Part shown: positions 15,202 to 24,961 of the stretch, piece after piece
How the letters are laid out: the number at the start of each line of letters is the position of its first letter
Numbering within the stretch: position 1 is the first letter of the stretch
Origin: Nitrosopumilus sp. LS_AOA
GTDB lineage: Archaea; Thermoproteota; Nitrososphaeria; Nitrososphaerales; Nitrosopumilaceae
Length of the DNA stretch: 40,798 nucleotides
Direction: 5' to 3'
Assembly (NCBI GenBank): GCA_001543015.1
Contig: LFLC01000043.1
Location: forward strand, 1 to 40,798
The notes under the pieces: model-generated
Told to the model about the DNA's origin: nothing
The model's input: the letters and a program-made list of their open reading frames with translations, nothing else
The model's database searches: none
Translations under genes and position numbers: made by a program

Positions 15202-17697
15202 GTGGATGTTACACCTGTAAATTATGAATTAATCTTTGAGCCTGATCTAAAAAAGTTCATTTTTTCAGGGACTGAATCAATTACTGTAATTTGCAAAAAA
15301 TCTGTCAATATCATCACTATGCACTGTGCAGAATTAAAGATCAAATCATGTCTAGTTTCATTTGATGGAAAAATCATTAAATCCACTCCTAAAACTGATG
15401 AGAAAAAAGAAGAATTATCCATAAAACTAGAGAAAAAAATCAAGGGCAAAGTAATCATTAATTTAGAATTTCAAGGAATTCTTAATGACAAATTACTAGG
15501 ATTTTATCGTAGTCAATACAAGCAAAACGGAAAAACAAAATATCTTGCAACCACACAATTTGAGGCAGCTGATGCTAGACGTGCATTTCCATGTTGGGAC
15601 GAGCCTGCAGCAAAAGCAACATTTGAGATTTCAATTATTGCAGAAAACAAATTCACAGCAATATCAAATATGCCAATAAAATCAAAGAAAAAAATTAAAA
15701 ACAAAACTCTATACAAATTTGTAAAAACCCCAGTTGTCTCTACATATTTAATTTATCTTGGAGTTGGAGAATTTGAATACCTAACTGGAAAAACTGGTAA
15801 AGTTCAGATTCAAATAATTACTACAAAGGGACATAAATCAAAAGGAAAATTCTCCCTTGAATTAGCAAAAAAACTTTTGACATCTTATGAAAACTATTTT
15901 GGAATAAAATACCCCTTACCTAAACTTGATTTGATTGCAATTCCTGACTTTGCAGCTGGTGCAATGGAGAATTGGGGTGCAATTACTTTTAGAGAAACAA
16001 TTCTTCTTTATGATCCTAAAACATCATCAACTAGAACTAAACAATACATTGCTGAAGTAATTTCTCATGAAATTGCCCATATGTGGTTTGGAAATCTAGT
16101 TACTATGAAATGGTGGAATGATTTGTGGTTAAATGAAAGCTTTGCAACTTTTATGGCAACAAAATTTGTTGATAAATTTTACCCTGAATGGAATCTTTGG
16201 GATCAATTCATTGAAGATGCAATGAACAATGCAATGGGATTGGATTCACTAAAAACAACTCATCCTATTGATGTGAAAGTAAATTCCCCATCAGAAATTC
16301 GAGAAATCTTTGATGCAATTTCTTATGATAAGGGAGGATGTGTTTTACGAATGCTTGAAAATTATGTTGGTGAGACTAATTTTAGAACTGGTCTCAAAAA
16401 ATATCTATCATCATTCAAATATCAAAATGCAGAAGGTCAAGATTTATGGGATGCAATTGGAAAAGCATCAAAAATGCCAGTTAGTGCCATGGTAAATTCA
16501 TGGCTAACCCAGCCTGGATTCCCTCAAGTGGATATTTCTCAGAAAAATAATACCTTAATTCTCAAACAGAGTAGATTCTTAAAAGAATCCACACCTAAAA
16601 GTCAGAAAGGATTGTGGCAAATTCCAATTACATATGGGTTGGGAAAAGAGACCAAAACAAAATTACTAACAAAAAAATCAACTACTGTAAAGATTCCTAC
16701 TAGTCCTGGTTTTGTTGCAAATATTGGTAGAACTGGTTTTTACCGTGTAAAATATGATGATGGGATTTTACTTGATCTAAAAATGCTAGTTGACCAAAAA
16801 CAAATTCCTCATGTAGATAGATGGGCAATTCAAAATGATTTGTTTGCATCATGTATTGCAGGACAAGAAGACGTTCAAAACTATCTTGATTTCTCTGATG
16901 CATACTTTGATGAAGATTCATTTCTACCTCAGAAAAATGTAGCAAACAATCTATACTTTTTAGCACAATTGACATTTTTTGAAGATTATAATGAAGAAAT
17001 TAGATCTTATGCAATTAATTATTTCAGAAAAATTTTATCAAACCTTGGATGGACTCCACAAAAATCAGACAACCACACTGATGCATTTTTGAGAGGATTT
17101 GTAATTCTTGCATTAGGTAAATTAGATGATGAACAAGTATTAGAAAAAGCAAATATCAAATTCAAAGAATTTTTGAAAAATCCTGCTACACTTCATCCTG
17201 ATATTCGTGAACCAATATTTTCACTTGTTGCATGGACTGGAAATAAAAAAACATATTCACAATTAGAAACACTGTATAAAAAATCAAAATCTATGGAGGA
17301 AAAATTACGATTCTTAGGTGCAATGTGTAATTTCCGTGATGAAAAACTATTGCTTAAAACATTACAATTTTCACAAACATCTGAAGTACGTTCACAAAAT
17401 ATGCAGTTACCAATTATGAAAATATCTGCAAATCCATATGGTCGAAAAATTATGTGGCCATGGCTAAAGAAAAACTGGGGTAAAATGAGTAAAAAGGTTG
17501 GATATGGAAATCCTTTGTTTAATAGAATTGTGGCAAGTATTGCGTTTATTGCAGATGATTCTATGGAAAAAGATATCAAAAAATTCTTCAAATCCAACCC
17601 AACACCTGGAACTGAAAGAACTCAAGCCCAAACATTAGAGAAAATTAGAATACATTCAAAATTCTTACGACAAATGAAAAAAGAATTCAAAAACTAG
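15202..17697 (+). CDS. M1-family zinc aminopeptidase
   Basis: A large cytosolic peptidase (831 aa) that trims N-terminal residues from peptides, like the tricorn-interacting factors F2/F3 of Thermoplasma. The exopeptidase motif GAMEN is at residues 253-257. The zinc site is H289-E-x-x-H293 with E312 (NESFA), separated by the usual 18 residues. The N-terminal beta domain and the C-terminal helical ERAP1-like domain are both present. It starts at GTG, with TACTTAAAG about 26 nt upstream supporting this start. It lies between the two mutase subunit genes without obvious functional link. Confidence 0.93.
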   Translation: MDVTPVNYELIFEPDLKKFIFSGTESITVICKKSVNIITMHCAELKIKSCLVSFDGKIIKSTPKTDEKKEELSIKLEKKIKGKVIINLEFQGILNDKLLGFYRSQYKQNGKTKYLATTQFEAADARRAFPCWDEPAAKATFEISIIAENKFTAISNMPIKSKKKIKNKTLYKFVKTPVVSTYLIYLGVGEFEYLTGKTGKVQIQIITTKGHKSKGKFSLELAKKLLTSYENYFGIKYPLPKLDLIAIPDFAAGAMENWGAITFRETILLYDPKTSSTRTKQYIAEVISHEIAHMWFGNLVTMKWWNDLWLNESFATFMATKFVDKFYPEWNLWDQFIEDAMNNAMGLDSLKTTHPIDVKVNSPSEIREIFDAISYDKGGCVLRMLENYVGETNFRTGLKKYLSSFKYQNAEGQDLWDAIGKASKMPVSAMVNSWLTQPGFPQVDISQKNNTLILKQSRFLKESTPKSQKGLWQIPITYGLGKETKTKLLTKKSTTVKIPTSPGFVANIGRTGFYRVKYDDGILLDLKMLVDQKQIPHVDRWAIQNDLFASCIAGQEDVQNYLDFSDAYFDEDSFLPQKNVANNLYFLAQLTFFEDYNEEIRSYAINYFRKILSNLGWTPQKSDNHTDAFLRGFVILALGKLDDEQVLEKANIKFKEFLKNPATLHPDIREPIFSLVAWTGNKKTYSQLETLYKKSKSMEEKLRFLGAMCNFRDEKLLLKTLQFSQTSEVRSQNMQLPIMKISANPYGRKIMWPWLKKNWGKMSKKVGYGNPLFNRIVASIAFIADDSMEKDIKKFFKSNPTPGTERTQAQTLEKIRIHSKFLRQMKKEFKN

Positions 17698-17698
17698 T

Positions 17699-18106
17699 AT
17701 GGCTAGAAAAATAGTACCTATAATTTCTCTTGGAATTATTACTGCTTTTGCAATAATCTTCCTTTCTGGTGGTGGAACTGATGATAAAGATATTCTTCGC
17801 CAAACATTTCAAATTGATGCTGTCTATTATGATTCAGGACATGTTGAGATTTCATTTTTAGATAAAACTGGACAAACTGATTTAGTGATTATGGAAATTC
17901 TTGGAATGGATGAAACCTATCAAAAATCATTTTCTGATTCACAATTTATTGAAATTGTTCCATTTTCAAATGTGCCAAAGTATGGTTGGGCAATTCATCC
18001 AATAGTTTTAGAAATTGATCACAAAGAACTGGGTCATATTCAATTAAAAACTGAAATTCATCCTATTGGTGAATCAACTCCACCTGTAATTTATTCAAGA
18101 CCCTAG
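17699..18106 (+). CDS. Membrane-anchored hypothetical protein, 135 aa
   Basis: One N-terminal hydrophobic helix (residues 6-24, VPIISLGIITAFAIIFLSGG) is followed by a soluble beta-rich domain of about 100 residues. This topology suits an extracytoplasmic domain tethered to the membrane. Its ATG is 1 nt after the aminopeptidase stop, so it is cotranscribed with that gene. No motif or family is recognised. The pairing with a peptidase is a clue but not proof of function. Confidence 0.75.
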   Translation: MARKIVPIISLGIITAFAIIFLSGGGTDDKDILRQTFQIDAVYYDSGHVEISFLDKTGQTDLVIMEILGMDETYQKSFSDSQFIEIVPFSNVPKYGWAIHPIVLEIDHKELGHIQLKTEIHPIGESTPPVIYSRP

Positions 18107-18150
18107 ATCGGGTACAAGATTTTATTGTACCTCTGAAAACTTATGCTATC

Positions 18151-19068
18151 TTGGATTTACTTTTTGATTTAAAGAAAGGTAAACGTGGTGCCATTGCAAA
18201 AGCTATCACACTAGTTGAAAATGATCCAAAAGAAACAAAAAAACTCTTAAAGAAAATTTTCAAAGAAACTGGAAATTCAATGATTATTGGAATTACTGGA
18301 CCTGCTGGTGCTGGAAAAAGTTCTCTGATTAACAAAACTGTAATTGCACTAAAAAAATTAGGTACAAAACCTGCAGTATTGGCAATTGATCCAACTAGTC
18401 ATGTAACTGGTGGAGCAATTTTAGGTGATAGAGTTAGAATGAACGAATCTACTGATTCTGGAACCTACATTCGCAGTATTGCATCTCGTGGTGCAACTGG
18501 TGCAATTTCCCGTTCTTTGAGAAATAGTATCAGGATTTTAGAATATTCTGGATTTGATCCTATTATTATTGAAAGTGTAGGTGCAGGACAAACAGAAGTT
18601 GAGATATCAAATATTGCAGATATTACAGTTGTAGTGTTTAACCCAAACACTGGAGATAGTATTCAAACCATCAAAGCTGGCTTGACTGAAATTGGTGATA
18701 TCTACATTGTAAACAAGAGTGATCTTAGTGGAAGCAATCAACTATTTGATGCAGTACGCGATTTTATTGGAGATACTGAAAGAAATCCAATAATTTTAAA
18801 AACATCTGTTAAAAAGAATTCGGGAATTTCAGAATTTGCGAAAACTCTTAAAAAATTAATGATTTCTAAAAAGAAATTTAAAAAAGATAAAGAGTCTCAA
18901 CGACTAGAAACTGAATTAAAAGATATTGTTTTAAATAACATTAGAGAAAAGATTGATGACATGTTAGATTCTGATAAAACATTTTCAAATTATCTTAAAA
19001 AATTAAATACAAAAAAAATTGACCCATATAATGCAGGAGACAAGATTACAAAATCTTTGTTAAAATAA
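18151..19068 (+). CDS. meaB: MeaB/ArgK-type GTPase, mutase chaperone
   Basis: A G3E-family GTPase that loads and protects the adenosylcobalamin of methylmalonyl-CoA mutase. 305 residues, starting at TTG. The P-loop GPAGAGKS is at residues 50-57 and IDPTS follows as switch region. Also visible are the ESVGAGQTE block, and NKSD (base recognition) near residue 189. It lies 1 nt before the mutase catalytic subunit gene, as expected for a dedicated chaperone. The old annotation 'LAO/AO transport ATPase' for this family is misleading. Confidence 0.93.
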   Translation: MDLLFDLKKGKRGAIAKAITLVENDPKETKKLLKKIFKETGNSMIIGITGPAGAGKSSLINKTVIALKKLGTKPAVLAIDPTSHVTGGAILGDRVRMNESTDSGTYIRSIASRGATGAISRSLRNSIRILEYSGFDPIIIESVGAGQTEVEISNIADITVVVFNPNTGDSIQTIKAGLTEIGDIYIVNKSDLSGSNQLFDAVRDFIGDTERNPIILKTSVKKNSGISEFAKTLKKLMISKKKFKKDKESQRLETELKDIVLNNIREKIDDMLDSDKTFSNYLKKLNTKKIDPYNAGDKITKSLLK

Positions 19069-19069
19069 A

Positions 19070-20662
19070 TTGGCAACAAAAAAATCAACAAAACCTGCAA
19101 AAAAAATCTTTACTGATTCTAATTTTGAAGTAAAACGAATCTATCAAAAATCCTCTAAAAAGAAATCAATGGGTGATTCTGGAAAATATCCATACACTCG
19201 TGGTATTCATCCTGGGATGTATCGTGAAAGATTTTGGACTATGCGACAGTATTCTGGTTTTGGTGATGCCAAGCTTACAAATGAGCGCTTCAAATTCATG
19301 CTTGAAAAAGGCCAAACTGGACTTAGTATGGCATTTGATTTACCAACACAAATTGGATATGATTCTGACTCACCACAAGCAGAAGGTGAGGTGGGAAAAG
19401 TTGGGGTATCCATTACATCAATTAAAGATATGATGATTGCCTTTGATGGTATTCCTTTGGGTAAGGTTAGTTCATCAATGACAATTAATTCTTCAGCATC
19501 AACATTACTTGCATATTATATTGCAGTTGGAGAATCTCAGGGATTCAAAAGTCATGAACTTCGAGGGACCACACAAAATGATATTCTCAAAGAATACATT
19601 GCAAGAAATACCTACATCTATCCTCCACAACCATCTATGCGATTAATTGGTGACATGATTGCATATTGTGCAGAAAAAATTCCATCATGGTACCCTGTTT
19701 CAATATCTGGTTACCATATGAGAGAAGCTGGTTGCACTGCAACACAAGAAGTTGCATTCACACTAGCTAATGCCATTGCATATATCCAAACTTGTCTTGA
19801 TGCTGGTCTAAAAATTGATGACTTTGCTCCTAGATTATCATTTTTCTTTTGTTGTACTATAGAATTCTTTGAAGAAGTTGCAAAATTCAGGGTTGCAAGA
19901 AAAGTTTATGCAAAAATCCTCAAAGAAAAGTTTCATGCAAAGGATCCACGTTCCATTCAATTGAAATTTCACACTCAAACTAGTGGTGAATCACTAACTG
20001 CTCAGCAACCTGATAATAACATAATTCGTGTTGCTATACAGACCATGGCTGCAGTAATGGGTGGAACTCAATCACTTCATACCAATTCAAGAGATGAGGC
20101 ACTTGCTTTACCTACACAGGAATCAGCAAAGATTGCATTAAGAACTCAGCAAATTGTAGCTCATGAAAGCGGAATTACAAAGACTGTAGATCCAATGGGT
20201 GGTTCTCATTATTTAGAAGACTTGTGTGATCAAATTGAGGCTGATGTTTGGAAATATCTTAAAAAAATTGAGAGAATGGGTGGTTCAGTTAAAGCAATTG
20301 AGCTAGGATTCTTCCAATCTGAAATCCGAGCAAATGCATATCGTCTTAAAAAAGAAGCTGATGCAGGTGAGCGAATAATAGTTGGTGTAAACAAGTATGA
20401 AGAACAAGAAGAACAACCAGAATTATTAAGAGTTGATGGTAGAATTGAAATTCAACAAAATAAAGCTATCAAGAAATTACGTGCATCTCGTGATAATAAA
20501 AAATTAGAAAAAGCACTTTCTGCAATGAAGAGCGCTGCTGACACTGAAAAGAATTTGATGCCATACATTGTTACTGCAGCTAAAGCATTTGCTACAACTG
20601 GTGAGATTAGTAATACGTTTAGAGAAGTTTTTGGTGAATATCGTCCAAAGGAAGTATTTTAA
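19070..20662 (+). CDS. mcmA1: Methylmalonyl-CoA mutase, catalytic large subunit
   Basis: The TIM-barrel subunit that binds the CoA ester and carries out the radical rearrangement together with the B12 subunit (14679-15101). 530 residues. Family blocks are YPYTRGIHPGMYRERFWTMR, TGLSMAFDLPTQIGYDSD, GTTQNDILKEY and FHTQTSGESLTAQQP, with GGTQSLHTNS near the end. There is no DxHxxG domain, which shows the split archaeal form. The TTG start is 1 nt after the meaB stop, and the epimerase starts directly after its own stop, so the three genes form an operon. Role: carbon-fixation cycle. Confidence 0.96.
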   Translation: MATKKSTKPAKKIFTDSNFEVKRIYQKSSKKKSMGDSGKYPYTRGIHPGMYRERFWTMRQYSGFGDAKLTNERFKFMLEKGQTGLSMAFDLPTQIGYDSDSPQAEGEVGKVGVSITSIKDMMIAFDGIPLGKVSSSMTINSSASTLLAYYIAVGESQGFKSHELRGTTQNDILKEYIARNTYIYPPQPSMRLIGDMIAYCAEKIPSWYPVSISGYHMREAGCTATQEVAFTLANAIAYIQTCLDAGLKIDDFAPRLSFFFCCTIEFFEEVAKFRVARKVYAKILKEKFHAKDPRSIQLKFHTQTSGESLTAQQPDNNIIRVAIQTMAAVMGGTQSLHTNSRDEALALPTQESAKIALRTQQIVAHESGITKTVDPMGGSHYLEDLCDQIEADVWKYLKKIERMGGSVKAIELGFFQSEIRANAYRLKKEADAGERIIVGVNKYEEQEEQPELLRVDGRIEIQQNKAIKKLRASRDNKKLEKALSAMKSAADTEKNLMPYIVTAAKAFATTGEISNTFREVFGEYRPKEVF

Positions 20663-21061
20663 TTGAAAATTGATCATATTGCAATTGCTGTATATGATGT
20701 AGAGAAAGCAGCTGAAGTGTATCAACAAGCATTAGATGTTGATAGTATAGAGTTTGAAACAGTAGAATCTGAAGGTGTCAAAATTGCAATTATTCAGCTA
20801 GAGAATGGCAGAATCGAATTAATGCAACCCACAAATGATTCTAGTCCAATTAAAAAATTCTTAGATAAAAAAGGTGAAGGACTACATCATATGGCATTTG
20901 ATACTGATAATATTGAAGGTGAGGTAGACCGAATGGATGGTTGTGGAATCCAGTTTTTAGGTAAAATTAGGCCTGGATCTGCAGGAACTAAAGTCACATT
21001 CATTCATCCAAAATCACTTCATGGTGTTTTGACTGAACTCTGTTCTCATCCTAAAGACTAG
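20663..21061 (+). CDS. mce: Methylmalonyl-CoA epimerase
   Basis: A vicinal-oxygen-chelate (glyoxalase-like) enzyme that converts (S)- to (R)-methylmalonyl-CoA for the mutase. 132 residues, two beta-alpha-beta-beta-beta modules. Metal ligand candidates are H5 (KIDHIAIAV), H75 or H76 (GEGLHHMAF) and E125 (VLTELC), which correspond to the family's conserved sites. It begins at TTG directly after the TAA of mcmA1, so it is translated from the same message. Confidence 0.95.
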   Translation: MKIDHIAIAVYDVEKAAEVYQQALDVDSIEFETVESEGVKIAIIQLENGRIELMQPTNDSSPIKKFLDKKGEGLHHMAFDTDNIEGEVDRMDGCGIQFLGKIRPGSAGTKVTFIHPKSLHGVLTELCSHPKD

Positions 21062-21100
21062 ATTCTAAATTTCAATAATATCAAGTTCAAAAATTAATAA

Positions 21101-21238
21101 TTATTTTTTGGTTTTTTGTGGTTTGGAATGTGCTTTAACCATATGTCGCATAGTTCTTTCAGAGTTCGAAAATTCCATTTTACATATTTTACACATTAAA
21201 CCCACTTCTTGAGTTTGTTGTTTTCTAAATAAATTCAT
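21101..21238 (-). CDS. Single C2H2 zinc finger protein, 45 aa
   Basis: ATG (21236-21238) to TAA. The finger reads CKICKMEFSNSERTMRHMVK followed by AH, that is C-x2-C-x12-H-x4-H with a Phe at the usual hydrophobic position: a canonical C2H2 finger. The C-terminal tail is Lys-rich. A single finger plus basic tail can bind DNA or RNA, or mediate protein contacts. It is convergent with mce, 39 nt away. Archaeal C2H2 mini-proteins are known, but this one's target is unknown. Confidence 0.7.
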   Translation of the reverse strand: MNLFRKQQTQEVGLMCKICKMEFSNSERTMRHMVKAHSKPQKTKK

Positions 21239-21522
21239 AAAAAAACGACAATTTTCTGTCTATATAATCCAACACTGTCAAATAATTTCTAAAATAATAG
21301 AATAAAATAAAAATCAAATTAATTTTTTACACCAAATGATGATCTATTTTTGGAACTGAGAAAGAAAGTAGTATCTTTATTTTTCTTACTTTCAATCTAC
21401 ATTTTACCTTTCATTCTTAAAGAATAACCTATATTTTTTGATCGGTCATGGAAAACATGCTAACTATTAGTTAACACTTGTTAAACTTAATCTAAAAATA
21501 CACTGTCATAGTTTAGATATTT

Positions 21523-21621
21523 ATGAAGACAAATTGTAAATGCGGTTGCGATATCCCATTAACTGATTATGAATACAGAAAATGGAGTGGGTTTAAACGC
21601 GGTCATGAACCATTACCTTGA
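21523..21621 (+). CDS. Tiny cysteine-rich protein, 32 aa
   Basis: ATG to TGA encodes MKTNCKCGCDIPLTDYEYRK and a short tail ending WSGFKRGHEPLP. Three alternate cysteines (CxCxC) and a later His form a plausible metal site, and the ending resembles small HNH/treble-clef remnants seen in phage proteins. Too short to assign. It lies alone in a 435-nt space between the C2H2 gene and the HTH-CBS gene; 21239-21522 holds nothing else I can support. Confidence 0.45.
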   Translation: MKTNCKCGCDIPLTDYEYRKWSGFKRGHEPLP

Positions 21622-21672
21622 TTCTTGACTATATCGATATTTTTAAAATAATATTTTAATTATTTTTTTATT

Positions 21673-22230
21673 TTATTCCATCATTTTTAGAGTATCAGAA
21701 GCTGTAATGATTCCTATAATCTTTGATTTTTTTGAAACAAGAATACACATTGAATATCTGATTAACGGGACCAATACATTTGCTGGAGTATTTGAATCAA
21801 CAATTGGTGGAATTGGATCCATTACATCTTTTAGTTTTGATTTTTTTAATCCACTTTCCCCTAACTCTGCCAAGTGTTTTACAATTCCATTTTCAGAAAC
21901 AACTCCTACTACATTTGAATTATCAAATATTGGAATTTGGCTGATTGATAAATCACGCATTTTTTTGATTGCATCTTGCAATGTGTTGGTTGGTTTTAGT
22001 TTTACAATATCCTTACTACAAAAATCACCTGCAGTATGGGATGATGATTCTCCTTCTAATTTTGCAAGGCTGTTGAAAATTTTCTTTGCAGTTTCATAAC
22101 TTGGTTGGCTTCGTCCTGACTCTATTTGGTTGATCATAGATGTACTGATTCCTGCCATTACTGCCAATTTTTTTTGGGTTATTCCAATTTTTAGCCTAAT
22201 TTGCTTAATTGACTCAATTCTTGGTAGCAA
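21673..22230 (-). CDS. XRE-type HTH regulator with CBS domain pair
   Basis: Residues 1-60 form an XRE/Cro helix-turn-helix (IRLKIGITQKKLAVMAGIST, MINQIESGRSQPS). Residues about 68-185 hold two CBS domains (TLQDAIKKMRDLSISQIPIF and PANVLVPLIRYSMCILVSKK). CBS pairs usually sense adenosine nucleotides, so this is likely a DNA-binding protein gated by energy state. It starts at TTG. It lies 37 nt downstream of ppdK on the same strand and may share its transcript; control of the pyruvate/PEP enzymes is a guess from position. Confidence 0.88.
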   Translation of the reverse strand: MLPRIESIKQIRLKIGITQKKLAVMAGISTSMINQIESGRSQPSYETAKKIFNSLAKLEGESSSHTAGDFCSKDIVKLKPTNTLQDAIKKMRDLSISQIPIFDNSNVVGVVSENGIVKHLAELGESGLKKSKLKDVMDPIPPIVDSNTPANVLVPLIRYSMCILVSKKSKIIGIITASDTLKMME

Positions 22231-22267
22231 TTCATTTAGAATGTGGTCTGATTGGCTTTAAAATGTA

Positions 22268-24934
22268 TTATTTTTTCTTTTTTGGTTGCTCTATTGCTGC
22301 TTGAGCGGCTGCAACAATTGCTATTGGGATTCTGTGTGGTGATGCACTAACATAACTAAGTCCTTCAGCGTGACAGAATCTGATAGATTTTGGGTCTCCT
22401 CCATGTTCTCCACAAATTCCCATTTCCATATTTTTTCTAATTTTTCTACCTGCACTGATTCCTATTCTCATTAAACTTCCTACACCACTCTCATCAATTG
22501 ACTGGAATGGATTTATTTCAAGTAATTCTTTTTCCATATATTCTGGTAAGAATTTACCTTCAACATCTTCTCTGCTGAAACTAAATGTTCCTTGTGTAAG
22601 ATCATTTGTTCCAAAACTAAAGAATTCAGCAGTAGTTGCAAGTTCATTTGCAGTAAGTGCTGCTCTTACTACCTCAATCATTGTTCCAAAGTTTATTTTT
22701 AATTTCATTTTATGTTTTGTCTCCATCTCTTTCTTGATTTTATCATAAATTTTCTTTATGTGATTTAATTCCTCAATACTACTGATTTGTGGAATCATAA
22801 TTTGTGGATGTGCTTTTACTTTTTTCTTTGTTAATACTACTAGTGCTTCAAATACTGCACGAATTTGCATTTCATAAATTTCAGGATATGTGACTCCAAC
22901 TCTTACCCCTCTATGTCCCATCATAGGATTTACTTCAGCTAATTCTCTAGCTCTTTTAAGAATAACATTTGCTTTTTTAATTTCATTTGTTTCACCTTTT
23001 GATTCTAATTTTCGAATTTTTTCAACTAGTTCTTCTGGATTTGGCAAGAATTCATGTAGTGGAGGATCTAATAGTCTGATTGTAACTTCATACCCTTCCA
23101 TTGCTTTTAGAATTTCAATAAAGTCACTTTTTTGCAACTCTCCTAATTTTTTCAATATTTTATTTCGGTCTTCAACATTTTCAGCCATAATCATTTCAAC
23201 AAATAAATTAATTCTATCACCACCATTGAACATTCTCTCTGTTCTGCATAATCCAATCCCTTTACCTCCAAACTTTCTTGCAAGTTTTGCCCCTTCTGGA
23301 GTATCTGCATTTGCTCTGATTCCTAATGTTTTTGTTTTTTGAGCCCATTCCAAAATCTGCTCAAAGTCTTTTGTCACTTTAGGTTCAACTGTTGGAATCT
23401 CGCCTATGAATACAGTACCTTCACTACCGTCAATGGTGATTGTATCCCCTTCTTTTATCGTAATTCCATTTACAGTACATGTATTGTTTTCATAATCAAT
23501 CTTTAATTCTGAACATCCAACTATGCATGGCTTTCCCATTCCTCTTGAGACAATTGCTGCATGAGATGATTTACCACCCAAACTAGTCAAAATACCTTCT
23601 GCTGAAAAGAATGCAGGTACGTCTTCTGGTTTTGTTTCTTTTCTTACTAGAATGATTTTTTTGCCCTCTTCACCTAACTCTATTGTCTTTTTTACATCAA
23701 ATACTATAATTCCACTAGCAGCTCCTGGGGATGCTGCAATTCCTTTTGCAAATTGTTTGAAATCTTTAATTTTTGATTCATCCATTGTTCTATGTAGTAA
23801 TGCCTCTAATTGTTGTGCAGGAATTCTTGTAAGTGCTCTATTTTTATCAATTAATTTTTCTTTTACCATATCTACTGATGTTTTTACTAGTGCCACTGCA
23901 CTCATCTTTGCAGTTCTTGTTTGTAACAAGTAGAATTTACCTTGTTCAACAGTAAATTCAATATCTTGTGGTTCTTTGTAATGTTTCTCTAATTTTGTAC
24001 ATGCATCAGTTAATTCTTTATATGATTTTGGCATATCCTTTTTTAATAACTCAATATTTTTTCCAGTTCTAACTCCTGCAACAACATCTTCTCCTTGAGC
24101 ATTAATTAGATATTCTCCCTCAATCTCTTTTTTGCCGTTTTGACCATTTCTTGTAAAAACAACACCCGTTGCACAATCATCTCCCATATTTCCAAACACC
24201 ATTGTTACAATATTAACTGCAGTTCCATTAGCAACATCTTTTGTAATCCCATTTTTTTCACGATACACTATTGCTCTTTCACCCATCCAACTTTTGAAAA
24301 CAGCTTTAATTGATAATTCTAATTGCTCAATTGGCGAATCTGGGAATTTTCTTTTTGTATGTGCCTCGCAGATTTTTTTGTATTCTGAAACAATTGTTTT
24401 TAATGATTCAACATTTAGTTTACTGTCATCTGTTACACCTTGTTTAGTTTTTGCAGAGTCCAATACATGATCAAATTTTTCATCATGTACTCCAAATACA
24501 ACTTTACCAAATAATTGAATAAATCGCCTATACGAATCCCATGAAAATCTTGGATTTTTTGTTTGTTCTGCAAATCCTTCAACTGTTTTTTCATTTAATC
24601 CTAAATTCAAAATTGTATCCATCATGCCTGGCATAGAAACTGCTGCACCTGATCTTACTGAAACTAGTAGTGGATTCTTTGTTGAATTCCATTTTTTACC
24701 TGTCTTTTTTTCCATTATTGTGATATTTTTCATTACTGCGGGCATCACATCTTTTGGGAGTTTTTTGTTGTTATCGTAATATTTGTTACATACCTCAGTT
24801 GTTATGATAAATCCTGGTGGTACTGGAAGTTTTAGTCGAGTCATCTCACTTAGACCAGCTCCTTTTCCACCTAGCAGCATTCTTTTCTTACTATCTGCTT
24901 CTTCAAATGCATAAACTGATTTTGTTTTTATCAT
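22268..24934 (-). CDS. ppdK: Pyruvate, phosphate dikinase
   Basis: It interconverts pyruvate + ATP + Pi with PEP + AMP + PPi; in an autotroph it runs toward PEP for gluconeogenesis. 888 residues, the full family length. The N-terminal ATP-grasp domain begins LLGGKGAGLSEMTRLKLPVP. The swivelling phospho-His domain has GGKSSHAAIVSRGMGKPCIV, with the His near residue 457. The C-terminal TIM barrel carries RTERMF, LLDPPLHEFLP, FGTNDLTQ and the catalytic CGEHGGDP. It follows tpiA by 27 nt on the same strand. Confidence 0.97.
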   Translation of the reverse strand: MIKTKSVYAFEEADSKKRMLLGGKGAGLSEMTRLKLPVPPGFIITTEVCNKYYDNNKKLPKDVMPAVMKNITIMEKKTGKKWNSTKNPLLVSVRSGAAVSMPGMMDTILNLGLNEKTVEGFAEQTKNPRFSWDSYRRFIQLFGKVVFGVHDEKFDHVLDSAKTKQGVTDDSKLNVESLKTIVSEYKKICEAHTKRKFPDSPIEQLELSIKAVFKSWMGERAIVYREKNGITKDVANGTAVNIVTMVFGNMGDDCATGVVFTRNGQNGKKEIEGEYLINAQGEDVVAGVRTGKNIELLKKDMPKSYKELTDACTKLEKHYKEPQDIEFTVEQGKFYLLQTRTAKMSAVALVKTSVDMVKEKLIDKNRALTRIPAQQLEALLHRTMDESKIKDFKQFAKGIAASPGAASGIIVFDVKKTIELGEEGKKIILVRKETKPEDVPAFFSAEGILTSLGGKSSHAAIVSRGMGKPCIVGCSELKIDYENNTCTVNGITIKEGDTITIDGSEGTVFIGEIPTVEPKVTKDFEQILEWAQKTKTLGIRANADTPEGAKLARKFGGKGIGLCRTERMFNGGDRINLFVEMIMAENVEDRNKILKKLGELQKSDFIEILKAMEGYEVTIRLLDPPLHEFLPNPEELVEKIRKLESKGETNEIKKANVILKRARELAEVNPMMGHRGVRVGVTYPEIYEMQIRAVFEALVVLTKKKVKAHPQIMIPQISSIEELNHIKKIYDKIKKEMETKHKMKLKINFGTMIEVVRAALTANELATTAEFFSFGTNDLTQGTFSFSREDVEGKFLPEYMEKELLEINPFQSIDESGVGSLMRIGISAGRKIRKNMEMGICGEHGGDPKSIRFCHAEGLSYVSASPHRIPIAIVAAAQAAIEQPKKKK

Positions 24935-24961
24935 GCAAAATTTTGTAAATTATTTGGCTTT

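Noticed and set aside
22890-23933. Plus-strand frames opposite ppdK
   Set aside because: Ser/Phe-rich antisense translations of a conserved enzyme; no start signals.
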